Below, piece after piece: positions 31,900 through 45,926 of a DNA stretch of 64,000 nt (the first letter of the stretch is position 1; every line of letters starts with the position of its first letter). Source of the stretch: Gnetum montanum. Lineage: Eukaryota; Streptophyta; Gnetopsida; Gnetales; Gnetaceae. Location: positions 130,802 to 194,801 of the forward strand of contig MNCI01016519.1 in the NCBI GenBank assembly GCA_015680685.1, read 5' to 3'. Position numbers and translations under genes: made by a program. The notes under the pieces were generated by a model. It did no database searches and was not told where the DNA came from. It saw only the letters and a list, made by a program, of their open reading frames with translations.

Positions 31900-34060
31900 C
31901 ATAAACATCATCTCATGAGATTGGTTAAGTATTGATGTCCTAGGTTTATCATCTAACATCAATAAACTAGATTTACTTTTTTCCATAATGACCACTTAGA
32001 TGAATGAGCAAATAAATTTTATTCTCTTAATATTTTCAAGAAAATCTATAAATGTTTGTTATATTCATTTTCATTATTAGATTAAACCAATTTATCATCA
32101 ATGAAGATGATAAAAAATTCACCTATGTAATGATACATAACATTATTCATTAAATGCATAAAGGTTACTAGAGAATTGATGAGTTCAAATGATATGACAA
32201 GCAACTCGTAATATATGTATCTTATCTTAAAGTGACCATAGGAATATCTTTCTTATTTACTCTTAGTTGATGATACAAATCAATTTTTGAGAACATCCTA
32301 GCCTCCTTTAACTAATTAAATAAATTATTAATTCTTGGTAATGAATACTAATTCTTGGTAGTTACCTAAAAAATTTCCTATAATCAATACACAACCTTAA
32401 ACTACCATTATTTATTTTTCACAATAGAACTAGATCATTCTAGGAAGATATACTAGAGTGGATAGATCTCTTCTTTGTTAACTTTTAAATCTAAATCTTA
32501 AGCTTGACCAACTCTAAGAATGACATTCTATGCAGGGCCTTGAAAATAGGTTGGCTACTTGGTATTATAACTATCTTAAATTCATTGTGTTTCTTAGTGG
32601 TAAGTTAGAAAGTTCCTTCTTAAAAACATATTTGAGATTTTGGACTACTAGGACCTTATCTATGCTATCATCCTCAATCTTATTCATTGATATCATAAAG
32701 TAATCATGATATTTCTTCCATATATTCTTAAATTTCTTAGAGGATATCAAATTCAACTTTGTTTTTCCTTTTCTTATCTAGAGATTAACTTCCTTCCCAT
32801 AAGGAGATTGAAGACTAAGGATTTTATCTTTATAATCTAGGAATTCTTCAAATTTTAATAATTAATCCATACCAAATATCACATCATACTTTTGAATATT
32901 TATAAGTAAAATATCACTAGATTATCGTTCCTTTTGAATCATAAGAATTATAGATTTACAAACATTCTTAACTAAGGACTTACTAGATCTCATAGATTAA
33001 ATAACAAAAGGAACATCAAAAGGTTTAGGTTTAAAGCATAATAGCTTATAATATAATCATTTAATTCATAAAATAATGAATTACTCCATGGTCAAACAAA
33101 ATAATAAATAAAGAACAAAACATTTTACCTTCTATTTCAATGACTATGTTGGATTGCTCATCTAAGGGCTAGTTTGTCAAAGCATAAATACTTCCTTAAT
33201 TCTTTCATCTTGCATCCTTATTCTATTTTTTGAAGTCACTATACTATCTTGGAAGCTTTGGAAAGAAGCTTCGAGATGGTCACAATCTTTGCCTCTTGAT
33301 GATCCTATAAAACACTCTCAACTTTTATGTTTTGGTTTATTACATTGGTGGTAATTTGAATAAGCTTATTTAAAATGCCCCTATTGGCAATAGTTTAAAT
33401 AAGTTTGGAATCCATGCTAGTTATTTTTATTTCCTCATTTAGTAGTAGGCTTCTTTCTAGGGATAAAGCTTTGGAATAAGCATCCTCATACTTAGTCAAA
33501 CCAAGTGGAATAAGGAGATTATTAATAGAAGGCCTTAAATCCATAAAAAATATTTCTATCTTAGATTCATCATTAATCTATATATAAAATACAAACTTTT
33601 TAAGCTATAAAAACTTTGCATTTTACTTAGAGATAGTGATGTTTCCCTGTACAAGTAGCAAAATTCATTAGCCTTAGCTTGCTTGAACTCCTTAGATACA
33701 TAACACTCTTTGAAGGTCATCACAAGATCATTCCACTCAACATTCACTTCTTTCCAACTTTTAACATTTTTAAAAGAGAGAAAGCATTACTCTACTACAT
33801 TTTTAAAGTGATAAGTTAGAAGGTGTATTTGTTGGATATCAAAAAAACCCATATGTTGACAAGTATTTTCCACTTCTCTTAACCATTCTAATGCATCTAC
33901 AAGGTCTTATGATCTCATAAAGGTAGAAGAACCTATATGCCAAAATTATTTAATCAAAGCTTATTCAATAGATCACCTATCATTCTCAAGTTGCATTCTC
34001 ATTGGACTTTTCACCTCCATTAGCTTCACTTAATGTTTGATTATGGTTTCTTAGACAAGT
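31900..34060 (-). pseudogene. Element F: decayed chromovirus-type Ty3/gypsy gag-protease-RT
   Basis: Minus strand, in order: a gag piece (WNDLVMTFKECYVSKEFKQ, about 33740-33550), a protease piece (YDVIFGMD, about 32890), RT entry (ALHRMSFLELVKLK; SLRLCIDYRKF, about 32530-32370) and the RT core (YHQLRVNKKDIP, FIIFIDD, LRE-NLFAHSSKW, about 32290-32000). These are motifs of plant chromoviruses (Tekay/CRM/Galadriel group). Stops and frameshifts are everywhere. LTRs were not found. Confidence 0.6.
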
Positions 34061-34792
34061 GTAAATCTCTCTAGATAGATCTTCCTATGAGATCTCCTTG
34101 TTGGTTAGTTCAAGGGTGTTCTACCTCATGAAAATTTCTCTTGCTCTCGTAGGTATCATTTCTTCATAACCATAAGTCTATTAGGTACTTAAATATTTAG
34201 ATCTAATATTAAATTATAATACCTCTTAATCTCTACCTAAGATAGAAGAGCATTACGTAGAAGAAAAATGCATACAAAAAATAATTTTTTCGAAAAAAAA
34301 ACACTATCATAAGAAAATAGAAATATTATAGTGTGTAACAAGATAAATCCCCTATTAAGTCATTTCTAAGGAGTATAGAAAATAAATTAAGGATAGTAGC
34401 AATAGTCGCAAGGTATAAATCTAACCTTTCCTCTATCAACATTTGAATATAATAGTTTTGTATGTTTAACATCTAGTACTTATTGAAAAATATCATTAAC
34501 TAGAATATAAATATAATAATAATGTTTAAAAAATATAGCTTTTAAAACATTGGAAAGATAACACTTCCAGTATGTAGAATAAAATCATTAAGAATAAAAT
34601 CATTAAGCATAGTTAGAATAAATGTAATACCTTGTTTTCAATGCATTCTTGAGTTAGTGTCACTTACCTTAATTTTAAGTCTATTATACTTTTCCATTTT
34701 CTATGTTATGTGGTGTCTTTGATAGATAGCTTGTGTGTTAGTGTTATTTATATGTTTATACATTAGTGTAGCTATGATTTCATTCATCTATA
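34061..34792. other. AT-rich stretch, nothing recognised
   Basis: Probably the 5' end of F and old intergenic DNA. No motif can be supported. Confidence 0.4.
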
Positions 34793-35247
34793 TGTTGAAT
34801 ATTTATTATATATTATCAATATTAATACGTTGAATAAGGTATATATTAAGAACATTGTATATGTTCATAGTATACTGTCACTATGTCCAACAACCTCACT
34901 TTGTTGGTACTTGATAAGTTAAAGTTTGTTATAAGTAATTTAGTTGTTTATATCTTTAATTAACATTAACTATTTATTTTATCTATTTGTTATATCAACA
35001 CAACTATTTTTCTTAACCTATATATGTGTTGATTCGAGTTATTTCTAGAGTAGAATATGTAGACCATAATAATAGAAACACATTGTTTAATGTTGGTTTC
35101 TATATTTATGGTTTAGCTATAATGTATGTGAGTAATATAGTGAACACTATAATATTCATGGTGTGTTCCAATATTTATATTTTTTGTTTATGTTATGATG
35201 GTCACCAAGGTATTTCTAGTTTCTTTGACTTGGTGATCTAAGCATCA
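34793..35247 (+). repeat. 5' LTR of element G
   Basis: Starts TGTTGAATATTT and ends near GCATCA, 11 bp before the primer site. The first 155 bp align with 46049-46185. Confidence 0.6.
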
Positions 35248-35258
35248 TAAGACTTAAC

Positions 35259-35275
35259 TTAGTATTAGAGCATAG
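35259..35275 (+). other. tRNA-iMet-type primer-binding site of element G
   Basis: TTAGTATTAGAGCATAG corresponds to the classic copia site TTGGTATCAGAGC with two transitions, both of deamination type. Confidence 0.6.
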
Positions 35276-35538
35276 TCTTAATGAATTAGTTGGCCAATAC
35301 TATGAAATATTTATAGTGATTTATTGTTTAGGCACATTTAATATCAAGGTAAGTATAAATATGAATCATAGAATTTTATTTTCAAATTTACAAAATCACA
35401 AAAATTGTAAAGAGATTAGTGCAATTAGAAGAATCTTGGTTTTTTCAAACTTGCTGAGTTTTAAACTAATAATATTTCTTCAATGACCATTTGATAAGTG
35501 TTTAAAATTCATTTAGTAATCAAAATGTTGTGTGTTTT

Positions 35539-35572
<34 letters not shown>

Positions 35573-36983
35573 AAATTTAAAGAAACAAATTACTTCATGA
35601 TTTTATAGTTGTTGATTATGTAAATTTGAAATTTATGTTACAAGTTTATTTCTAGATGATAGAAATCATCACCTAATGATTTGAGTCATAGCACATGTTA
35701 TTTTTCAATGTTTAAAATTCAATTCTAGAAAGCCCTAACTTTTTGTAAGTTACAAACTAATTATTTGTTGAAATGGCTCATGGTAAAAAAGGATGAGGTA
35801 TGTTATGGGAGTCTTTAAAAAGGAAACACGATGATTGTACCTTGTCATTGGTTTTCTCAAAAATCATGTAGAGTGGCATACCATCACTATTAAAAAATCT
35901 AGCATCATGATCAAGAAGTTACATGGAAATCCTTATGATGAAATCTCTACCAAGAAGTTAAATGTACATTTTGCGATGGCCACTCATTATGAAGATGTGA
36001 CCAATAAAAAAAGAGACTTCAATCTACTATTTTTAAAAGAAGAATAATTTATATACCTAGCCTCTAGGATCAATGTTTAATATTAGTTCTATGATCTAAC
36101 ATTAGTCCTAGAGTTGGTAAAGTTGGATTAGAGTGTTGAAGTGAAGAGGACATATCTAATATCATTCATGGAGTTTGTGGTATCAAAGCATATTATAATG
36201 GTAATCAAGAATTCAAAAGAGATTCTTGCAGTTCTATTTTTAGATCGTGAAAATAGATTTTTCATTAAAAAAAGCAATGTTTCCCAAAAATTAGTTGTTA
36301 GAATGCTTTGTGAATGAGAATGAATGGGGAAAGATCTATATCACTGCCACTACAAGAATCTTGATTACATGACTTAAGATACCATACTCTATCTTAGCTA
36401 AAATTATTACTTGCCAAGTAGCTATGAAGAATATGAAAAATGTAATCTCTTTACCTTTTTATATCTAATTTTATTACATTCATGGATGGAAACCATGTGA
36501 ATATTTTGTCTATTTTAAAGATGGAAATGGAGGAAAATGTATTGTCATATTATACTACATTTGCCTCTTATTTTTTCTATGGCTACATCTTATCAATATT
36601 TTTAAAGTTTTTAATAATTCAAAGATTGTGAATGTAATAATGGTTGTGAAAAGTAAGGTTAAAGAGTTGGTTTCATAGTTATTTCTTAAAGTCTTCTTAA
36701 AGCTAGATCAAACTACCATGAAGCTTCTAGAAATAAAATAGCCTGTTGATGTCTAGTATAAGAAGTGGAGCAAAATTGAATGTGAATAAACTTTACCCAT
36801 GATGTATGTTGTGATGCAACACTATAACTTTGAAAATAAATTTATGCATTAGGAAGCCACCATCACATTCTTTAAGGTGTGAGTGGAGAAGAGCCTCATG
36901 AAAGAAATAATAAAGCTATATGAAATGATTTTAGAAATATAAATATAGATATATTTTCATTAGTAATTAGAGCCATCGTTAAC
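35276..36983 (+). other. Degraded interior of element G
   Basis: The only notable ORF is 35835-36047 (70 codons), not recognised, in the position expected for gag. A 31-base T run stands at 35540-35570. No pol motif seen. Confidence 0.35.
35540..35570. repeat. Poly-T tract (31 bases)
   Basis: An uninterrupted T run, read directly. It could be the tail of a small minus-strand retroposon, but no body is recognisable to its left. Confidence 0.9.
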
Positions 36984-36995
36984 AAAAACTTTAAC

Positions 36996-39900
36996 AAACT
37001 CTCTTAGAACAACCACACCCTCATTCTGGTGTGACTAGACTATTGTAGTACTGGTAGCAGGTCTGGAATTGGCAGCCAACAGACCCCATTTCCATGCCGT
37101 TGCAGAAAATCTTAAACCCGGAAGACAACCTATGGCTCTTGTAACCTTTCTCATGCTAGGAGCTCTGAATCGCGCTACAAGCCATGCCGACAGATAAGGC
37201 CCCGGGGCCAGATGGGTGGCCCATCAAATTCTTTCATGAATTCAAGGACGTGCTGGGGGAAAACCTACTAGATGCTTTTAATTGCATGTTGACATGGCGA
37301 CAAGTTCGCAAAGAAATCAATTGCTCCCGCATGGTCCTGCTGCCAAAGACAGAGAATCCCACATCCCTAGGACATTTTCGACCCATCGGAGTCTGCAACT
37401 TGCTCCTCCGTTTATTTTCTCGCATGATGGTTGCCTGGCTGTGGCCCCTCATGCCACGACTCATGGGGAAAAATCAAGCTTCTTTTCTAAAGGGCCATCA
37501 TCTTCAAGACCAAGTCCTGCTACTGCAGGAAATTCAGCACTCACTTCGGGCCGCTAAATTACTAGGCCTCTGCATCAAGCTAGACATAACCAAGGCCTAT
37601 GATTTCGTGAGTTGGGCCACCCTGAGGACGGTACTGCAAGCGAAAGGCTTCAATAAGGCATTCATGGAGCTATGCTTGTAGATTCAACAGGGATGGCGGT
37701 ACTCGCTGGATATAGATGGGCACCTCTAGGGCTTTCATGGGACCGACCGCGGGCTCCGACAAGGTGACCCTCTCTCACCGCTCCTTTTCTTGATGGTGAT
37801 GGACCTCCTGCAAACATATTGTGCCAAGGAAGCGGTCTAGGGGCTGAACATGCATGGCATCCCATGTCTAACCACCCATTACATGAATGAAACGATGATC
37901 TTTACCAGGGATGCCGTGCCACAAGCCAGGGCGTTAATGAGGGCGCTGAATAGACTGCAACACGAAGTGGGACTGGCACCCAACCCAGGGAAATTCATGT
38001 TATATTTCACACACATCCACCCTTTAGGGCACAACAAGGTCATTTAGATCTTGGGGATCCTATTTGGGGAGGCGGAAGACAAGTATCTGGGCATCCCCAT
38101 CCACAACTGGCACAGATTGCAAACTTCGCAAGCTCTCATTATGAAAATCCAAAAACGCACGGCACACTGAACGAATAGCTTCCTATCCCACAAAGGGAAA
38201 ATTATGCTGGCATCTATAGTGTTGGGGGCCATGGTGAGGTTTGCTGCCTCGATGGCCTCCCTGCCCTCTAGAGTCACCAAAAAAATCGATACGATTATCC
38301 GGGACTTAGTGTGGTCAGGAGGCAAGGGAGGAAAAAAGATGCACCTGGTGGCATGGGACAAGACTGCGCGTCCCCGCATCACAGGGGGGGTGGGCATACT
38401 ACCTTTCACGGTTGAAGCAGCCTTAGGAAGACAAAGGCTTCTACAGCGGCTCTCAGCAATGAATGATGACCCCTCCTTATGGGCACAAATCCTGTGGTAG
38501 AAATATCGTCCCTGGGTAGTGGCCAACTCTAATTCTCAAGTGTGGCAGTAGCTATGCGCACACGTTAGGTTGCTAGATCATGAGAATGAGGTCACTCTAC
38601 ACCCCCGACAGCTCCTCCAATGATAGTTCACGACCGATCCACAATGGATGTGGCTGTGGAAGGGCATTCTGTCGAAGAAAATTAAAACATTTGGGTGGCT
38701 GATTCTTCACCATGCTCTCCCCGTTCGGGCCCTCCTACAGACACGTGGCCTACCAATTAGTAAACATTGCCTGCTATGTAATCAACACATAGAAATGCTG
38801 CAGCACTTTGTGCATGAGTGCCACATGACCATGCAATTATGGCTAACAGTTGGCCTTCATTCGCCATAGTTCTCTAGTAATTCACCGACGCTGGCGATGC
38901 TATGGATCCTATGGTAGACCAAGAATGATTGCATCTTTAAAGGGGCATCCCTCCCCCTATGGCTATGTTGACTGGCAAGTTCTGTAAACTCTGGCACAAA
39001 ATTACCATAGCAATGGATTCGCACGTCCACTTTGAGCCACCTGTTACAGCTCTCTAAAATCGATCGGATCTTTGGCGTTGGGTCTCTCGCATGAGGTGGA
39101 CACAAGTTCTGCCATGAATGGCAGCTGACCCAAATATGGACACCCAATCCTTCTACACAAATTGGGGCGATGAGGCTACTGTGTTCTGGGGGCACCAGAT
39201 AGTAATCACAGTCAAGTCAATTGTTTCCGCGATTGGGGCACCCATCAGGGGCGTTCATATTCCCCCAGTCGCTGGTTCACACCCGACGGCTGCAAATTTC
39301 TTCCAAGGCCCCATCCCCAAGATGGCTAGCGAACATATCAGGGGGATAGCCCTCTCACCTAATTGGAGGGCTGTGGCAGAGTTGGTGAAGTAATGCTTCA
39401 TACACTCAGGCTCACACCATAAACTGAACAAGGTGCACTTTAGGTTCCTCTAGTGCATGTGCGATGAGACTTCCATCAACCTCCCGTTGTTCCTCTGGGA
39501 GTCTCTACAGCGACGACATCCAGGCAGACATCCAAGGGTGATATGGGCCCTGTGATTGGCCAGTACCCCCGTCCTGCTGCTGCAACCAACGAACAGTCTG
39601 GAGTTGTGACAGCAACACAAGAGGAAGAGGTGAAAGTACAGTGTGGGGGTTACTACAGCTGGAAATAGCATCGTGATTACCCCCCTTGGCACTAACCGAG
39701 AACGAGACTGACCAAGACAGACCCTGGAGGATGAGGCGCCAGCGACAACAGATCGTACCATAGGAAAGACCAGGGGGCAACGCCTGCCATCCCCTACACA
39801 ATCGCCAATCCAGACGTTGCTTTGGATTGAAGGCATCATCAAGGACCATATGACGGGCATTGCCCAAATAATTGAGGAAAACTGACACCCGGGGCAGCTA

Positions 39901-40193
39901 GGGCTAAGCTCGCAAACAGTCAAAGAGAACCATCATTCCAGGCACAATTCCCCCAAAAGTTAGTTGGCGGTGTAGGAGACTTCTGGGGGAAGCCCAGTTC
40001 AGGAATGCACTCTGATTATCGACCAGGGCAGGGGCGGCTGACTGCTTGCGGGGATGCCTGCGGTGGGGGCAGCCCTTGGGGATTTCTAGGTTAATGTTCT
40101 CGACTAGTGTGGGGCCAGTGGACCTGTCCTACGCTGTACAGATGTATAGCTCTCTTTTTTGGGAATACAAATTCACTTCATTTTTTACAAAAA
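36996..40193 (+). mobile_element. 5'-truncated LINE
   Basis: Base composition changes abruptly from AT-rich to GC-rich near 37000 and back after an A-rich tail at 40190-40199. The segment begins within the RT region, so the endonuclease is missing. Possible target duplication: AAAAACTTTAAC (36984-36995) and AAAAACTATAAC (40194-40205), 11 of 12 identical. About 1.1 kb of unrecognised 3' sequence follows the zinc-binding domain. Confidence 0.7.
37150..38870 (+). pseudogene. LINE reverse transcriptase with C-terminal zinc-binding domain
   Basis: The frames carry ALQAMPTDKAPGPDGWPI, RPIGVCNLLLRLFSRM, a KAYDFVSW block, [18 protein letters not shown], and later YLGIPIHN, with the catalytic region read as HYMNETMIF in place of YADDT. 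The end has the plant LINE zf-RVT domain (TFGWLILHHALPVRALL, CLLCNQHIEMLQHFVHECH). Stops at about 37680, 38046 and 38500 and frameshifts disable it. The minus-strand ORFs here are shadows. Confidence 0.8.
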
Positions 40194-40205
40194 AAAAACT
40201 ATAAC

Positions 40206-40590
40206 CTCTTAAATTTGATGAGAAAGTTATTTAACTTTTAATTTGCCATGATAAGCATGTATTTCTTTTTTGTGATCTAATATTTGGTTATGTTGTAATA
40301 TAGTTTGAAAGAATAATTATGCCTAACATATTTACTCATTTTCCTTATATTTTAGGAATTATCTAAAAATGACCAAAATAATTTATAATATTAATTTTAA
40401 AAAGAAAAGTTTCTTACTATCATATTATGTTTATAATAATATTAAGTTTACTAATTAGAGATATAACTAGTAATTTTTTGGTCATATAGTGCTCATTATG
40501 AAATGAATTTTTCTAAAGGAAAATCCACTTTAGAGCATTAATCCTAAACTATTAACTATGCTTATAAATCTCTATTTCATGCAGTATATG
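40206..40590 (+). other. AT-rich remnant of element G between the LINE and copia H
   Basis: No recognisable coding sequence. Confidence 0.4.
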
Positions 40591-40927
40591 TGGAATATGA
40601 TAATTTGATGTTTCATAAAAGAATTTGATAGATCTAGTCCTTAAATCTATATTAAATAAGATGAGATCCTACACATGTATACTCTATCTATTTCTGTAAT
40701 TAGTTCATTCCCTATTAAGAAAATCCTTAAATGAGATGGTAAGTATTATCCTCATGATGTTCTATATCTATGATTATCTCCCCAAATATATTCTTAGGTG
40801 ATCAAGCCCTATATAGTAGCATAGGATCATCAATAATAGAGTTTCACAAAAGTGTGTGTTTATTCTAATTCAATTCCTTATTTCTTCTTACATTAGACCA
40901 AAGACCCTAGGATCTTTAAACTCTTCA
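40591..40927 (+). repeat. 5' LTR of element H
   Basis: TGGAATATGAT to CTCTTCA, aligned with 45583-45926 through TTTGATAGATCT, TTAAATAAGATGAGATC and GTGTGTGTTTATTCTAA. Confidence 0.7.
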
Positions 40928-40984
40928 TTTCATATTGGAACAAGGTTAGTTTATATTCTTAATAACAAGTCTTTCTAGAATGAT

Positions 40985-42020
40985 CTAGAATCATGGATCC
41001 ATGTCTCTTTAGGTCCCTATCTTTAATGAAGAGAACTATGAATATTAGACAATCAAGAAGCATACATTCTTGATCTCACAAGATTTATAAAATTTTGTTA
41101 AGAATGGATTCCGAGATGTTAATCAAGAAAGATTTCAAGCTTTGAAGGAAGAACAAAAGAATGAAGTAAAGAAGCTTTGTAAGAAATATGTAATAATCTT
41201 TCCCAAAATTATCATGCATTGAACTAGTAAAGCTACATGGGATGCATTGGAGATTACTGATAAGGTATCATTAAAATTTCATGTTGTCAACCTAAAAGTA
41301 TTAAAGAAAGATTTTGAATCTTTATGCATGTAGATTAAGAGAATATTAATTAATACATCAATCAATTTCAACATGTTTAAAATAGAGTTGAATCTTATGG
41401 AAAAACACATGAGGGAAGGCATGTTGTTGGAAGGGCCTTTTAAAGTGTAACTAGATGATATGATCCCATCATTGTGGCTATTCAAGAAGCAAGAGATATT
41501 GATAAGATGATCATGATTGAACTCATAGGAAGCTTGAGAACATATAAGCAAAGGTATGTTCATCTTAAATATTCAACAAGAAATGCTTTTCAACCATAAT
41601 TTTAAAGGATGTCTAATCAAAATCAAAATCAAAGATTCTCATTCAGAGGATGTGGATGCAATTGCAAAAGATTTCAAGGTTATGGTCATGGAAGATCAAA
41701 TCAATCAAGGGAAGGTAAGAATTTTAAATTTTTTTGTAGTAACACCCATGATACTCTTGAATGTTGATTTAGAAAAATATTGAAAAAAGGAAAAATTATA
41801 GAAAATGAAGATTAACAAAATGGAGAACAATTATTTTATATTAAAAATAAGGAAGATCAACTTCTGATTTCTACAAAGGTACTATATGCCAAAAATAGAA
41901 ATCATATCTAATTTGTTGATAGGAGGTGCAAGAATCACATGATTGGAAATAAGAAATTATTCTCTAGTGTAGAAAAATATGATGGAAAGGCAAATATAGC
42001 AAAGAAAAGAAGCTAACCAT
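40985..42020 (+). pseudogene. Gag and protease start of element H
   Basis: The plus-strand reading contains FNEENYEY, TSKATWDALE, VLKKDFESLCM and MLLEGPFKV (copia gag, about 41000-41450), then a zinc-knuckle remnant with FFCSNTHDTLEC (about 41730-41775) and a protease remnant HMIGNKKLFSS (about 41935-41970), where the catalytic Asp-Ser/Thr-Gly reads Asp-Arg-Arg. Many stops. Confidence 0.65.
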
Positions 42021-42269
42021 TGTTGGCATTAGATTACTTATGTTCATAATAACTTAAGACAACAAATATGTTATCTTCTAGATTTATTATATTTAGAATC
42101 TTTCAAAGAATTTATTAAGTATTGGGAAATTATGTCATAATGGTTATCATGTGAATTTTAAAAAGAATGTTTGTAATATTTCCAAAACTAATGATGATAA
42201 ATGTATTGTCATTATACCTGTTAGCAAGAATAATATGTACAAGTTACAAATGCAAAAGAATATTTTTTG

Positions 42270-45200
42270 TCTCACTATCACAGATGATACAACATGACTA
42301 TGGTATGCTTAATTAGGACATGTCAATTTTGGCTCATTGAACCACCTACAGAAAGAATAAATTGTAAGAGGTATGTCAATTTTTCTTTGCTAGATAATCA
42401 TGATTTTGGCATATGTCAACTAGAAAAAATTATAATATTTCCATTTCCATTGAAATAACATAGATCTTCATCAAAATTAGATATAGTACATAGGAACGAG
42501 CATAGATCTCAATAAAAATTAGATATAGTACATATGCATCTATATGGTAACATGTAGTTAATTATTGTGGATGGCTTTTTAAGATTTACATAGGGATATT
42601 TTCTCAAATTAAAATATCAAGCATTAGGTTTTGTTTTTTTTTTAAATTAAAGTGGATGTAGAAAATTAATGAAAATATAATTAAAAATATTTGGACAAAT
42701 CATGGTGGTGAATTTTTATCTAAGCAATTTGATTAATATTGTAAAAAATATTGGATAATTCATAAAATCATCACATCTTTTACTCCACAAAAAAATGACA
42801 TAGAAAAGAGGAAAAATATGGTCATTAATGAATTGGCAAGATATTTACTTCAAATGTTAGGTTTAGAGAATAAATTCTAGGTAAAATCATGTGCAACAAT
42901 AATTTATATTTTGAATAAAGCATCATCAAGTTTAATTCAAGATAAAATACCATATGAATTATGGCATGGCTCTACTCCAAGCATTTCTCATTTAAAAATG
43001 TTTTCTTCTCCTTGCTATGCTCACATTCCAATGCAAAATAGATAGAATCTTGATAGAAATCTAAGACAATGCATTTTAATAATATATTGTGCACATTCCA
43101 AATGTTATTAGTGTTTTGATCTTGAAAATAAAAAGCTAGTAAATTCAAGAGATGTTATATTTTAAGAGTAAGGTAATTATATTTCTATAGACTATGATGA
43201 CAATGAAGGTAATTCCAAAAATATTATTTAAAAATTAGAATTTTTTGCATTATAAATAGTCATTTCCATTACTACAACTAGCTACTTCATGCTCCTAGAT
43301 AAAGACTAGTAGATTTGATGCTATTGTAACCTCAATTAAGAGTTTAGAAAATTCTTATTAGAAATATGCTACACTCATTCAACTATAGTAATCAAAGATA
43401 TCAAAAGCTTTTAATCATTGTGCTACACAACTTTTGGTTTATTTTTTAGCCTAGCCTTCAAATAAAGCTTCTTCATCATTTTTGGAATCACTTCATTTTT
43501 ACCCTTTTTTCACACTAAAATATTTGTTAATGACACTAATTTAATACCATAACATTTTTTTTCTAGAGATACGGATCATCAAGCTTTTTCATTATCATCT
43601 TCAAAATAATGCCTAAATTAGTTTTTTTGATAATCCACCATCTTATTCTTAGTTGAATAGATTTTCATCTTCCTTGTACATATCAAAGCAAAATACCACT
43701 ATAAAAGAAAACTCTCTTCATAACTCTTTTTGTCTATTACCTATTACCATTTCTCTAAAGGTTGCCTTTATGAAATCATCAACTTTCCAATCTACGCATT
43801 TTATGTATTCTTCTAGCTCTACTTCTACACATGCAATGACACTATATTTGTTTCAAATACTTGTAGTTTCACATCTTGCATGTTATCATCCAATTTCATA
43901 GATGATGGATAATTATTTTTCATGTTGTGTTACTTGGAGCTAATATGTACCTTTTATTTTGCTAGAATCTAAGACTATTTATGTGGAAGATAATATCTAT
44001 GCACTACTTACACTAATAGGTGATTTGGGGGAGGAAGAGATAATGGCTTGGTTGAACCATCCTCTATTGTTGAAGTAGTGTTGAAAGAATGTTGGATTGA
44101 TGCCATGGAGAAAGAGTTTCAACAAATCAATAAAAATAATACATGTAGCCTAGTTTCATGTATTCTTGGTAAGCTAGTTATTAATGTAAACTGGGTTTTT
44201 AAAATTAAAAGAAATCAACATGGTATGGTGGAAAAACTTAAAGCTTGCCTCATCACCAAAGGATACCTTCAATAGCAAGGAAGAGATTTTAATGAGAGGT
44301 TTGATTGTGTTTCATAGATGGAATTCATGTGAATCATTCTTACCATTGTTTCTCAAGCTAATCATGTAGTTTATAAACTAGATGTGGCCTTTGAATTTCT
44401 AAATGACTATCCTAATGAAGAATTTTAAGTGAAGAAACCCTCAGGCTTCATGGATGAAGGGAAGTGAAATCATGTGTACAAGCTTCATAAAGCATTATAT
44501 GGATTCAAGAAGGCTCCACATGCATGGTATGCTTAGATCCATGCATTTTAAATACAAATCAACTTTATCAACCTTTGGTATTAGACAAAAATCTACAAAA
44601 AGGTGCTTGATGGAAATTGTATTTTAATATGTTGTATGTATATGATCCAATCTATTTTTCATCTACACCTACTTTAGTGAATTAATTCCTACAAGTAATG
44701 AAAGATGAATTTGAAGTGTCTAATCTAGGAAAATATCAATTTAGGTTATTCAAAGATTCAAATCTATTTCTATTTATTAAATAAAACTTGTTCAATATTT
44801 AATTGAGAAATTTGGCATGATCAATTGTAATCCCTTTGATACATCACTTTCCCTTGGTACAAAACAAAGTAGGGATGATATATCCACATTCATCAGTCAT
44901 TCATTATATAGATCCTTTGTTGGTAGCCTTATGTATCTTTCTAATACCCATCTAGACATTTAGCTTACTATTAATTATCTCTTTTGATTCAAGAAAGATT
45001 CACAGGAGTTACATTAGAAAGCTATGAAACAGGTTCTACAATACTTGAGAACTATAATGGATTATGGGATCACATTTCATTAGCATGAAAACTTCAAGAT
45101 ATGGGTATATACTTATGCAAGCTAGGGAGGTGACCTTGAAGACCATAAATCAACTTCAGAGTTTTATTTTTCATTGGTCCTTCTATCATCACTTGGGAAT

Positions 45201-45560
45201 AAAAGAAAAAACTATAATTTCTCTCTCCAAAGTTGAAGCTAAATACCTTTATGCATTGAATGTTACTATACAAGCCATATGGATCCACTCCATCTTCATA
45301 GAAATGGGATATATTTTAGATCCTCTTATTTGTTTATACTATGATAATATAAGTGCTATTGTGATGACTCACAATCTTATGCATCATGAGTAATCTAAAC
45401 ATATTGATATGAAGAATTATTTTCTCAAAAGCTTGATTCAAGATACTACACTTAGCTTAGCTTAGTACATTGTGGGACTAAAGCTTAGATGGTATATTTT
45501 TACCAAAATCTTGACCCATAAAAAGTTTGAATCTTTTAGAGACTTTCTTAAAGTGAAACC
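42270..45560 (+). pseudogene. Integrase, RT and RNase H of element H
   Basis: The GAG-pre-integrase motif LGHVNFGSLNHLQKE (about 42315) is followed by the integrase core: DNGGEFLSKQFD (in pieces, about 42700), SFTPQKNDIEKRKNMVINEL, KIPYELWHGSTPSISHLK. RT starts at 44048 (WIDAMEKEFQQINKNNTC, WVFKIKRNQHG, AFEFLNDYPNEEF, LHKALYGFKKAPHAWY), and RNase H occupies about 44990-45560 (SLSKVEAKYLYALN). The order INT-RT-RNase H defines Ty1/copia. Interrupted by stops throughout. Confidence 0.75.
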
Positions 45561-45582
45561 TCTTACCATCTTGGAAGGTTTA

Positions 45583-45926
45583 TAGAATATGATGATTATA
45601 TGTTTTAGAAAAGTATTTGATAGATCTCATCCTTAAATATATATTAAATAAGATGAGATCTTATATATGAATATTCTATCTATTTTTAGGATTAATTCAT
45701 TCCCTATTTAGAAGATCCTTAAATGAGATGATAAGGATCATCCCCTTTATATTCTAGATCTATGCTTAGCTCTTCATATTTATTCTTATAAGATCAAGTT
45801 CTATATAATTGTAGTAGCATATGATTATCAGTAAGAGAGCTTTACAAGAGTGTGTGTTTATTCTAAATTAGTTCTTCATTTCTTCTTATCTTAGATAATA
45901 GATCTAGGGGCCCATTGGATTCTTCA
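45583..45926 (+). repeat. 3' LTR of element H
   Basis: Copy of 40591-40927. Ends ATTCTTCA. Confidence 0.7.

Larger units (their letters stand above)
40591..45926 (+). mobile_element. Element H: old full-length Ty1/copia element
   Basis: Two LTRs of about 340 bp enclose gag, protease, integrase, RT and RNase H in the copia order. The LTRs are only about 85% identical by eye over 120 bp, so the insertion is old. Flanks ATATG and ATATA suggest a target duplication with one transition. All genes carry stops. Confidence 0.75.

Noticed and set aside
35540-35570. Poly-T tract as the tail of a SINE on the minus strand
   Set aside because: No tRNA-like or box A/B promoter sequence and no target duplication could be recognised beside it.
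37234-39923. Minus-strand ORFs over the LINE
   Set aside because: They are reverse-frame shadows of the GC-rich LINE sequence; LINE RT motifs are on the plus strand.
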